Shown: positions 53,374 through 61,264 of the stretch, piece after piece
How positions within the stretch are numbered: position 1 is the stretch's first letter
How the letters are laid out: the number at the start of each line of letters is the position of its first letter
Source: JBGSQR01 sp964509295
Lineage (GTDB): Bacteria; Desulfobacterota; Desulfuromonadia; Geobacterales; Pseudopelobacteraceae
Length of the DNA: 64,000 nt
Assembly (NCBI GenBank): GCA_964509295.1
Contig: CAZDWS010000001.1
Coordinates: forward strand, 496,001-560,000
Direction: 5' to 3'
Position numbers and translations under genes: made by a program
Notes under the pieces: generated by a model
Database searches by the model: none
The model's input: only the letters and a program-made list of their open reading frames with translations
What the model was told of the DNA's origin: nothing

Positions 53374-54900
53374 ATGCCAGAGTTGCCGGTGCATTTTTTA
53401 ACCATTGTCCTGAACGGTGAACCGTTTGTCAGGTACCATATCGATATTCTTCGCCAGCTTCCTTTTAGCTGGCACTGGCATATTGTGGAAGGCGTGGCTG
53501 AGTTGCGACACGATACGGCCTGGGCGCTTGATTTCGGTGGGGTGATACCGGATTGTTTCCACAGCAACGGATTGAGTAACGACGGGACCAGTCAGTATCT
53601 GGATCGTCTCCAGGCTCTTTTTCCTGAGAATATAACTGTCTACAGGCCGCCGGACGGGCAGTTTTGGGATGGAAAAAAGGCGATGGTTAACGCCCCTTTG
53701 CCGTCCATTAAGGAGGATTGCCTCCTGTGGCAGCTTGATGCGGATGAATTCTGGACGCTGGAGCAATTGCAGCGCGGGCGGCAGCTGTTTTTGGAAAACC
53801 CTGCAAGAAGCGCGGCATGGTATTACTGCCATTTTTTTGTCGGGCCGGACCTGCTGGTTGTCGATGATGCCAGTTCATCACACCGCTTGAATGCCAACTG
53901 GCTCAGAACCTGGCGATTCTCGCCCGGCTGCAGATGGGATGCCCATGAACCTCCCCTGCTCGTCCGACCGTTGTCTGACGGCAACACTGCTGACCTCGGG
54001 TGTTTGAGACCGTTTTTATGTGATGAAACCGCCCGGGCAGGGTTGGTTTTTCAGCACAAGGCCTATGTGCTGCCCAGCCAACTGCGATTCAAGGAGTTGT
54101 ACTACGGCTATCGCGGTGCTACAGCGAACTGGCTGATGCTCCAGAAACAGTCAAAAATGCCTGTTAAATTGAAAGAATATTTTCCCTGGCCTTTTATCGG
54201 TGAAGATACTCTGGCAAACCGATCTGGAACAGCAGGTGTGGAATCAATACCGTTGCCTCAACAGGAAGGAGATGTTCTCACCATGGAAAGGGATCTAGCC
54301 GGCTTGGACCGGTTTATCGACAAGATCGTAAAGGATGTTTATCCGGAGCCCCCCAGTTCTCTGCATTCGGAAATAACTTTAGTCGCTCTGGAAAAGCTCA
54401 ACGAACTGTTTCCGCTAAAACCGGGTATGAAGGTACTTGACGTCGGCTGCGGCCAGGGACCTGCTTTGGAATATTTTCACTCGCGCGGGCTTGAGTATCT
54501 GGGGATCACTCTGGGCGAGGAAGATATTATAGCCTGCCGGGCCAAGGGTTTTAACGTTGAAAAAATGGACCAGTCTTTTCTGACGCTTCCCGATAACAGC
54601 CAGGATATGATCTGGGCTCGGCATGTTATTGAACACAGCATTTTTCCGCTTTTTACACTGGATGGGTTCAGAAGGGTCTTGCGTCCGGGCGGGATGCTCT
54701 ATCTTGAAGCGCCCGCACCGGAAACATCCTGCCACCATGAGCGTAATCCCAATCACTACAGTGTCTTTTCAAAGGGGAGCTGGCGTTCACTGCTCGAGCG
54801 TAGCGGATTCAAGGTGTTGGGGGATGTTGATTATTCGTTCGATGTGCCTGCCGGGCCTGATGTTTACTGGGGTTTTTATTGTCTGAAACGAGTTGATTAA
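53374..54900 (+). CDS. Fusion of unclassified GT-A-like domain and methyltransferase
   Basis: A 508-residue protein. Residues 1-300 repeat the middle domain of the protein at 48670: HFLTIVLNGEPFV, HWHIVEGVAELRHDTAW, LLWQLDADEFW with DAD as likely metal site, and FQHKAYV with YYGYRGA. Residues about 340-508 are a class I methyltransferase: VLDVGCGQGPAL near 354, ARHVIEHSIFP, and VLRPGGMLYLEAPAP. The start is set at ATG 53374, immediately after the GT8 gene; a longer upstream frame lies inside that gene. It probably adds a sugar and methylates it. Confidence 0.85.
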   Translation: MPELPVHFLTIVLNGEPFVRYHIDILRQLPFSWHWHIVEGVAELRHDTAWALDFGGVIPDCFHSNGLSNDGTSQYLDRLQALFPENITVYRPPDGQFWDGKKAMVNAPLPSIKEDCLLWQLDADEFWTLEQLQRGRQLFLENPARSAAWYYCHFFVGPDLLVVDDASSSHRLNANWLRTWRFSPGCRWDAHEPPLLVRPLSDGNTADLGCLRPFLCDETARAGLVFQHKAYVLPSQLRFKELYYGYRGATANWLMLQKQSKMPVKLKEYFPWPFIGEDTLANRSGTAGVESIPLPQQEGDVLTMERDLAGLDRFIDKIVKDVYPEPPSSLHSEITLVALEKLNELFPLKPGMKVLDVGCGQGPALEYFHSRGLEYLGITLGEEDIIACRAKGFNVEKMDQSFLTLPDNSQDMIWARHVIEHSIFPLFTLDGFRRVLRPGGMLYLEAPAPETSCHHERNPNHYSVFSKGSWRSLLERSGFKVLGDVDYSFDVPAGPDVYWGFYCLKRVD

Positions 54901-54939
54901 AAAGTTATTTATCAAAAAAGATCAGGTGAAAGTGGAAAT

Positions 54940-55752
54940 ATGATGAAGGATAAAGTTCAAGAACTGTTGAATGCGGGTGATATAAAGGGTGCGGCTGAAT
55001 TTATAAAGCAATCACTCAAAGAGGTACCGGAATTTGATAACCTGAATATTTCCTATGCGCACATACTTTTACTGTCTGGCGCCTGGAAGGAAATCGATGC
55101 ACTGCTTGTAAAAGATACAAATTCGCTGACGACATCGGGCTGGCTTAATTCAATATATGCGGGGCGTCCGGTAAACAAGTCAAATGAACCGATCCCCTGG
55201 TATACATATCCAGCCATCGATTTTCTGGATGAGGTTGTCAAGGATACCTGGACAGTTTTTGAAAGTGGCAGCGGGAACTCAACACTGTGGTGGTCATCCA
55301 GGGTAAAAAGTATCGTTTCTGTTGAAGATGACCATGCATGGTATCAGGAAATTTCTCTCAAAATGCCGCCGAACGCCACAATTAACTTTAAACAAGGGAA
55401 AGACTATTCTGACTATCTCCTTAGTTTTCCCGATCAATCGTTTGATGCGGTAGTTGTTGATGGTTCATACCGAAACGAAACAGCCAGTAATTGTATTGAT
55501 AAAATCAAGGAGGATGGTCTGATTGTCTTCGATAATTCAGACAATCCGGAGTTCAATAGATCGCAGACTGATTTGCTCAGCAGAGGATTTTACAGGATTG
55601 ACTTTTGGGGGCTGATCCCGTCATATCTCTATAAAAACTGCACTTCAGTTTATTTCAGGGATCCCAATATTTTCAGATTCAATAAGCTGCCATCAGTGCA
55701 TCAATCGAGTGTAGGTATGTCGTGCCAGCAGGCTTTGCGCTGTTTTTCGTAA
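54940..55752 (+). CDS. SAM-dependent methyltransferase-like protein
   Basis: A 270-residue protein. The first 70 residues are helical and TPR-like (LLNAGDIKGAAEFI). The rest is a class I methyltransferase fold with a Ser-rich motif I (FESGSGNSTLWW near 106), VVVDGSY and DGLIVFDNSDN. The motif I differs from its neighbours, so it belongs to another branch. ATG 54940 and ATG 54943 are both possible starts. It is one of several single-domain methyltransferases here. Acceptor unknown. Confidence 0.75.
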   Translation: MMKDKVQELLNAGDIKGAAEFIKQSLKEVPEFDNLNISYAHILLLSGAWKEIDALLVKDTNSLTTSGWLNSIYAGRPVNKSNEPIPWYTYPAIDFLDEVVKDTWTVFESGSGNSTLWWSSRVKSIVSVEDDHAWYQEISLKMPPNATINFKQGKDYSDYLLSFPDQSFDAVVVDGSYRNETASNCIDKIKEDGLIVFDNSDNPEFNRSQTDLLSRGFYRIDFWGLIPSYLYKNCTSVYFRDPNIFRFNKLPSVHQSSVGMSCQQALRCFS

Positions 55753-55833
55753 AGGAACTTGTCGTGATTTCACTGTTTGTAGGTGGCTATTTATTAAGAT
55801 GGCGGTGTTGGTGCACCTGCGGGATAAAACAAA

Positions 55834-56679
55834 ATGCGAATACTTTTTGTAATTCCACATTATTTTGGGGCCGGATCAAGCAGTTATGGCTCGACTGACC
55901 TCTCGCAAAGAGAACGCAGGGCGAACTCTTTGCGCAACTGCATTGTCACGCTGTATCAGCAGTTTGGGGGTAGCCAGTTCCTGCAGATGTATGACAGACA
56001 GAAGCGTAACGTGAATCAGCAGACATCCAATGACCTGGATGTGGTTGTTTGTGTCAGGGGTGAAGATCATCTGCTCGACGATTTGAATCTCCCTGAAGGA
56101 TCCTATAGGAAACATGACAGCAATATTGAAGACCCGCGCTATCTGGGATACGTCTGCTATGACGTTTTTCGGGAATGTGCCGGACAGTACGACTGGTACT
56201 GTTTTCTGGAAGATGACATTGTAATCCCTGATCCACTTTTTTTCGGCAAGCTCCAACTGTTCTACGATACAATTGGAAGTGCACGCTATTTATTGCAACC
56301 AAACCGATATGAACTCGGCGTAAATCCACCTTGCAAAACATATATAGACGGACCTCTCTGGGATGACAGTGCTGAATTCCTGGCAAGCCTCCGTCTTCCG
56401 GGCTGCAAGGATGAGATTCAGGTTGGGTTTGGAAATCAGCGCTATCGCTTGGCCCCTGCCGAAAATCCACATAGCGGCTGTTTCTTTCTGACCGATACCC
56501 ATCTTGGGCATATGCTCGAACAACCTTGGTACGGGGAACGCATTACCGGTTATGCCGGCCCTCTGGAAAGCGCGGCCTCCCTGTACATTACGACTCTGTT
56601 TTACGTGCTCAAGCCGGCTGATGAATGTGCCAATTTTCTGGAAGTTCATCATTTTTATCAAAAGTATGTGAAGGGGTAG
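55834..56679 (+). CDS. Putative GT-A glycosyltransferase
   Basis: A 281-residue protein. It begins with MRILFVIPHYFG. The middle has YCFLEDDIVIPDPLFF, where EDD stands at the place of a DxD-type metal motif, in the manner of GT-A enzymes. The C-terminal half has a Cys-Phe-Phe stretch (SGCFFL) and ends with a His-rich FLEVHHFYQ. I do not recognise a closer family. The place between methyltransferases in the transferase run supports a sugar transferase. Confidence 0.6.
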   Translation: MRILFVIPHYFGAGSSSYGSTDLSQRERRANSLRNCIVTLYQQFGGSQFLQMYDRQKRNVNQQTSNDLDVVVCVRGEDHLLDDLNLPEGSYRKHDSNIEDPRYLGYVCYDVFRECAGQYDWYCFLEDDIVIPDPLFFGKLQLFYDTIGSARYLLQPNRYELGVNPPCKTYIDGPLWDDSAEFLASLRLPGCKDEIQVGFGNQRYRLAPAENPHSGCFFLTDTHLGHMLEQPWYGERITGYAGPLESAASLYITTLFYVLKPADECANFLEVHHFYQKYVKG

Positions 56680-56683
56680 CCTC

Positions 56684-57493
56684 TTGGAAAACAAATCCAT
56701 TAGCATCTCAGCAATTCTTGAGCAGGGGCTGACTCCTGAAGAAACGGCCATGCTTGGACACTTTTCAAAAATATCCAGTCTTGTTTTAGAGACCGAGGCC
56801 GTGGCGCTGTTTCGGCTCGGCATGTTGCTACCGCCGGGCAGGCGGGTTCTTGAAATAGGTTCGTACCGGGGTGGGTCTACTGTTGCCCTGGGTCATGCCG
56901 CCAGTATTCGCAATCATGAAATATTCTGTATTGACAGGTGGTCCGATTATACTCAGCAGTCGGATTTTATTAATATGGATCAAACCCAACTCAATGATAT
57001 GAATATTTTGAGTGAGTTTATTCAAAATACTGCGTTTATTAAAGATCGCCTCTATATGTTGCGGGGAGATGCAACTGTATTTAGCAGGATATTAGGGCAT
57101 AACCTGTTTTCTCTTGTGTTTATAGATGGTGCCCATGACTATCTTTCCGTGATGGATGATATTATATGCGGATTGGGGGTTGTGGAGCCAGGCGGCATGC
57201 TCTGTGGTCATGACTATCATTCTGCCGGAATCGAAGTAAAGAGGGCAGTGCATGATATGGTCATGCAGTCTGAAACCATTGCCTGTAAGGGGTTGATTGA
57301 AAATACATCAATCTGGTATGCAATCATTGAAGACCCTGAATATGAGTTGCTGCTGGCGAAAACAATTAAACAGATGGCACTGGGTGACTTCAAAGAAGCT
57401 TACAGAATTATTGCTGATGGTCGCAATAAAGTCAAAAAAACCAATGAAATTGAACGTGTACTCAAAGGGCTCGCATTGAAGTTGGGGCAGTAA
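56684..57493 (+). CDS. Class I SAM-dependent methyltransferase (CmcI/methyltransferase-24 type)
   Basis: A 269-residue methyltransferase with VLEIGSYRGGSTVALG near 55, CIDRW as motif II, and LVFIDGAHDYLSV then EPGGMLCGHDYH, the pattern of CmcI-like sugar O-methyltransferases with metal-binding Asp/His. The start is TTG 56684, supported by AAGGGG seven bases upstream; no ATG lies near. It follows the previous stop by four bases and ends a run of overlapping genes; about 110 bases without clear signals separate it from the next gene. Confidence 0.87.
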   Translation: MENKSISISAILEQGLTPEETAMLGHFSKISSLVLETEAVALFRLGMLLPPGRRVLEIGSYRGGSTVALGHAASIRNHEIFCIDRWSDYTQQSDFINMDQTQLNDMNILSEFIQNTAFIKDRLYMLRGDATVFSRILGHNLFSLVFIDGAHDYLSVMDDIICGLGVVEPGGMLCGHDYHSAGIEVKRAVHDMVMQSETIACKGLIENTSIWYAIIEDPEYELLLAKTIKQMALGDFKEAYRIIADGRNKVKKTNEIERVLKGLALKLGQ

Positions 57494-57604
57494 AGCCTTC
57501 GGTATTTTCATTCTTAATTTATTGCTTAGAATTCTTGTGGCATTACACGAAACCTTTTAAATACTTTTGGATGCAAAGTCTACTGATTGCCCAGGTGAAA
57601 AAAT

Positions 57605-59551
57605 ATGCTTGATACAATCCCCACAAATAATTACACCGTATGGCTGTCTTATGTCGGATTCCCGGTGACTACGGCCGTATATTTCGAGCGTGCATTGCGA
57701 CGGCTGTGTCGGACCATAACGGTTGGTGCACCAATGCCGGAAGAGCTGATCGACCTTTGGCAGTTGCAGAACATGAAGCGGCCAAAAGTGCAGCATGATA
57801 TTGTCACCGATTTTGCTCCCGATATGGAGGAGATACTCCGACAACATCCAGACAAACCCAAGCCGGATCTTTATTTGTGGGTTGAGTCTGTTTCCGGCCA
57901 CTCGCCGCAAAATCTTGACGCTCTTGGCTGCCCGACTGTCTGTTATCTGATAGATAGCCACCTTAGCTTGGAGCGTCACCTTGAGCAGGCAAGGCAGTTC
58001 GATTATGTTTTTATCGCACAGAGTGAATATCTGCCTGCTTTCCGAAAAGTTAATCCACGTACTTTCTGGCTGCCATTGGCCTGTGACCCGGAAATACACT
58101 GCAAGTTTGATGGTCATAAAAGCTATGATGCCGGCTTTGTGGGTGGCGTTTCTTCAGGTACAAAACGCGAAGAGCTATTGAAGCGCCTTTCCGAAGTGGT
58201 GTCGCTGAAATATGATCGCTGCTTCTGGGATGATATGGCGCGCCTGTTTTCCGCTTCACGCATGGTTTTCAATAATGCGGTCAGGAACGACCTTAACATG
58301 CGCTTTTTTGAGGTTCTGTCGTCAGGGACGCTGTTGTTGTCGGACATGGCAAAAAACAGCGGTCAGGAGATCCTGTTTGCAGACGGAGAGGACTACGCCT
58401 GTTACCACGAAGGAAACCTGGAGGAAACCGCCCGTTTTTATCTGGCGAATGAAGAACTGAGAGAGCGGATAGCCAAACGGGGACAGCGTCTGGCACATAA
58501 CGCCCATACCTATAAACACCGTCTGGAAGACTTGCTGGCAGTTGTGCTTGATAACAAGCCTGACACCTTTTCTGCCGAGGAGTTAAGGGAGCGTTCTCTG
58601 GCCGGATTGCCATCGTTTTATGAAGAGATACGTGCTTCTATTGAGGTCTCTGCACCGGTAAGAAGCTTTGTCATTCCTGTTCTGGATTATTCGCCGGCCA
58701 GTGAATACAACATTCTGACCCTGCTGGATGATTTGAAGGATATGGAAGGGGAAGTGGTTGTTGTTTTTAATGGCGCATCCGTGGGTGAAGAACTGAAAAG
58801 CCACCCACGCATTACCAGACATGCCATTATGAAACAGAATATCGGCGTGGCCCGTGGATGGAATATCGGTCTTGATATGGCTGAGTCGGAGACGGTTTTT
58901 ATTCTGAATGCCGATGCGCATATTGGTCTAGATGCGGTTAAAGCTGTTGAACAGGGGCTTAAACAACTACCGGGTGCCGCATGTGTAGGGCCTCAGGGGG
59001 CTTTTTACGATTTTTCCCTGTGTAGCGATTATTGCTACCTGGATAAAGGAAGCTTCAATGCTCCGCTTGAGGTTGATGCGGTTTCCGGTTTTTTCTTTGC
59101 AATCAACAGCAGGTTGTTTGCTGAACATGGTTTGCAGTTTGAAAACGGCTTTACACCATGTTATTTCGAGGAGTGGGATCTCGGTCTGCAGATCAGAAAG
59201 GCAGGCTTGAAAAACTACGTTGTTCCTACAACGGCATATGACCATCACTGGAGCGGCACAATCCGGGCGTTGCGCAGCATTCCTTATATGGGGCGTGATG
59301 AAACCGCCGGAGAAATACTGTTGCGCAATCGGCAGCTGTTCCTGGCCAAGTGGCGGGATATTGTCAGTAAAACCGGTCGGAAGGATCTACTGGAAAGTGG
59401 CTGGAAAAGATACATGATTGGTGTCGTAAAAAGATTGATGGCAGAGGGTAATGCAAACCAGGCTGCTGTGCTTGTCAGTCAGTTGCTAGAGAAGCTGCCG
59501 GATGATTTCGAAGCGGCTGCCTTGGCCAGATACGTCTCTCTTTCACAATAA
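57605..59551 (+). CDS. CgeB-like GT fused to GT2 glycosyltransferase
   Basis: A 648-residue protein. The first 330 residues form a GT-B protein of CgeB type (VCYLIDSHLS, AGFVGGVSSGTK, MRFFEVLSSGTLLLSD), related to the middle domain of the fusion at 29630. The rest, from about 350, is GT2: VVVFNGAS in place of the usual VVDN, NIGVARGWNIGL, and ILNADAH with the DxD-like DAD. AGGTG precedes the ATG. Two sugars could be added by one chain. Confidence 0.85.
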   Translation: MLDTIPTNNYTVWLSYVGFPVTTAVYFERALRRLCRTITVGAPMPEELIDLWQLQNMKRPKVQHDIVTDFAPDMEEILRQHPDKPKPDLYLWVESVSGHSPQNLDALGCPTVCYLIDSHLSLERHLEQARQFDYVFIAQSEYLPAFRKVNPRTFWLPLACDPEIHCKFDGHKSYDAGFVGGVSSGTKREELLKRLSEVVSLKYDRCFWDDMARLFSASRMVFNNAVRNDLNMRFFEVLSSGTLLLSDMAKNSGQEILFADGEDYACYHEGNLEETARFYLANEELRERIAKRGQRLAHNAHTYKHRLEDLLAVVLDNKPDTFSAEELRERSLAGLPSFYEEIRASIEVSAPVRSFVIPVLDYSPASEYNILTLLDDLKDMEGEVVVVFNGASVGEELKSHPRITRHAIMKQNIGVARGWNIGLDMAESETVFILNADAHIGLDAVKAVEQGLKQLPGAACVGPQGAFYDFSLCSDYCYLDKGSFNAPLEVDAVSGFFFAINSRLFAEHGLQFENGFTPCYFEEWDLGLQIRKAGLKNYVVPTTAYDHHWSGTIRALRSIPYMGRDETAGEILLRNRQLFLAKWRDIVSKTGRKDLLESGWKRYMIGVVKRLMAEGNANQAAVLVSQLLEKLPDDFEAAALARYVSLSQ

Positions 59552-59572
59552 TTTGTACGGAGGTTGCCTTAA

Positions 59573-60118
59573 ATGACTCCATTCAGGCGTTTGCATATCG
59601 GCGGGACCGTTCGCAAGGAAGGGTGGGAAATTTATAACATAATGCCTTCCGAGTCGGTTGACCATGTTGGCGATGCCAGGGATCTTTCGTGTTTTGGCGA
59701 AAATACTTTTGTCGAACTCTATGCGTCTCATGTGCTGGAGCATTTCAACTATGTGGGAGAGATTGGAAGTGCACTGACAGAATGGAAGAGGGTGCTGGCT
59801 CCTGGCGGCAGAATATATATCAGCGTTCCGAATCTGGAAGTGGTTTGTAAAATGTTCGCCAGTGAAAATAATCTGTCTTTTGACGATAAGTTCAAATTGA
59901 TGCGCATCATTTACGGTGGCCAGATGGATGCACACGACTATCACAAGGCAGGCTTTTTCCCTGAGTTGTTGTCCAGGTATCTTCAGATGCTGGAGTTTGA
60001 AGATATTTCGGAAGTGGAATATTTTGATATTTTCAAGGATTCCAGCTCGATTAAGTGTAACGGGATAAATATAAGTCTTAATATGTTTGCTGACAAACCG
60101 CTGGGGGATAGGGTTTAG
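59573..60118 (+). CDS. Short SAM-dependent methyltransferase (methyltransferase-11 type)
   Basis: A 181-residue protein with the C-terminal half of a methyltransferase-11 fold: YASHVLEHFNYVGE and VLAPGGRIYISVPN. Motif I, the Gly-rich SAM loop, is absent or very short: the protein starts with HIGGTVRKEGWEIYN, as seen in the group of small sugar-cluster methyltransferases that begin this way. GGAGG precedes the ATG. Whether it binds SAM is uncertain. Confidence 0.75.
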   Translation: MTPFRRLHIGGTVRKEGWEIYNIMPSESVDHVGDARDLSCFGENTFVELYASHVLEHFNYVGEIGSALTEWKRVLAPGGRIYISVPNLEVVCKMFASENNLSFDDKFKLMRIIYGGQMDAHDYHKAGFFPELLSRYLQMLEFEDISEVEYFDIFKDSSSIKCNGINISLNMFADKPLGDRV

Positions 60119-60121
60119 CTT

Positions 60122-61264
60122 ATGGAAAACACAAATATAAAAAGCGGCATGGTTTCTGTGTTGTATGTATTGAAAACAGCCATTCAGGAAAACGATATTT
60201 CCAGAATAATTATGTATTCAAAGTTACTGGCAGATATGCGTGAATTTTATGGGAAGTACTGGAGTCTGCCGACTGATGGGGTTTATCAGGAGATGGTCAA
60301 GCTGCTCCGCACGCCTGAGGCAATTATGCTGGCTGCGGCGTTAGATGCTGACAAACGGTGTTTGCTGGATGCTGCTGTCTGTTTTGCAGAAGCGGCAGTA
60401 ACTTCAAGCAGTTTGCCACGCTACAGGATTGAGCTGGCTGCCTTTCTGAGGAAAAACGGGCAGGTTGAGCAGGCGCGTGGTCTTTGCAATACTGTTGACA
60501 AACAACATGCTGATTACTGGCATGCGCAGAGCGAACTGTTCATGTGTGATGTGTCCGATAATTTCTGGCGGAATGATTATTATGATCTGTTTGCAGAGAT
60601 ACACAAAAAACATCAGCCTCGTGTGTATCTTGAAATAGGCGTGGCCAGCGGAAAATCTCTGGCGCTGGCCAGGACCGGTACGCGTGCGTTGGGTGTAGAC
60701 CCGGCTCTGGCAGCTTCAGGCACCCCTCTGTATCATTCACCGGAAAATACTCCGCAACTGTATGGCATGACCAGCGATGACTTCTTTGCTACCACTGATG
60801 TTGCCAAGGAAATGGGACAGCCCTGTTTTGATGTGGCTTTCATAGACGGCCTGCATCACTTTGACCAGGTGTTGAGGGATTTCATCAATCTGGAAAAACT
60901 TGCCGGCAAGGACTCTGTTATCCTGATTCATGACTGCCTGCCCATAGACCCTCTGGTGGCAAACCGCGAGCGGAGTACAGCTTTCTGGACCGGAGATGTG
61001 TGGAAAATCATTCCCTGTTTGAGAGCAATACGTTCCGATTTGGAGATAGTCACCCTGCCGTCTGCGCCTGCAGGTCTGGCCATGATTAGACGCCTGGATC
61101 CTGCTTCGAAAATACTTTCACGCCAGTATCTGAATATTGTTGAACAGTTCGATACACTTGTCCTGCCTGACTCCTGGGCAGAGCGCTGTCGCCTGTTGGC
61201 TGTTGAGACTGATGAAACCGTATTCAGACTTGAGAACAATTTTCCGGCAGGCGGTTGGCAATGA
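60122..61264 (+). CDS. Methyltransferase with helical N-terminal region
   Basis: A 380-residue protein. The first 150 residues are helical and TPR-like (ALDADKRCLLDAAVCFAEAA). From about 165 follows a class I methyltransferase of CmcI type: VYLEIGVASGKSLALA, LGVDPA, VAFIDGLHHFDQV and VILIHDCLP. It starts three bases after the previous stop and overlaps the next gene by ATGA. It is probably one of the sugar O-methyltransferases of the island. Confidence 0.83.
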   Translation: MENTNIKSGMVSVLYVLKTAIQENDISRIIMYSKLLADMREFYGKYWSLPTDGVYQEMVKLLRTPEAIMLAAALDADKRCLLDAAVCFAEAAVTSSSLPRYRIELAAFLRKNGQVEQARGLCNTVDKQHADYWHAQSELFMCDVSDNFWRNDYYDLFAEIHKKHQPRVYLEIGVASGKSLALARTGTRALGVDPALAASGTPLYHSPENTPQLYGMTSDDFFATTDVAKEMGQPCFDVAFIDGLHHFDQVLRDFINLEKLAGKDSVILIHDCLPIDPLVANRERSTAFWTGDVWKIIPCLRAIRSDLEIVTLPSAPAGLAMIRRLDPASKILSRQYLNIVEQFDTLVLPDSWAERCRLLAVETDETVFRLENNFPAGGWQ

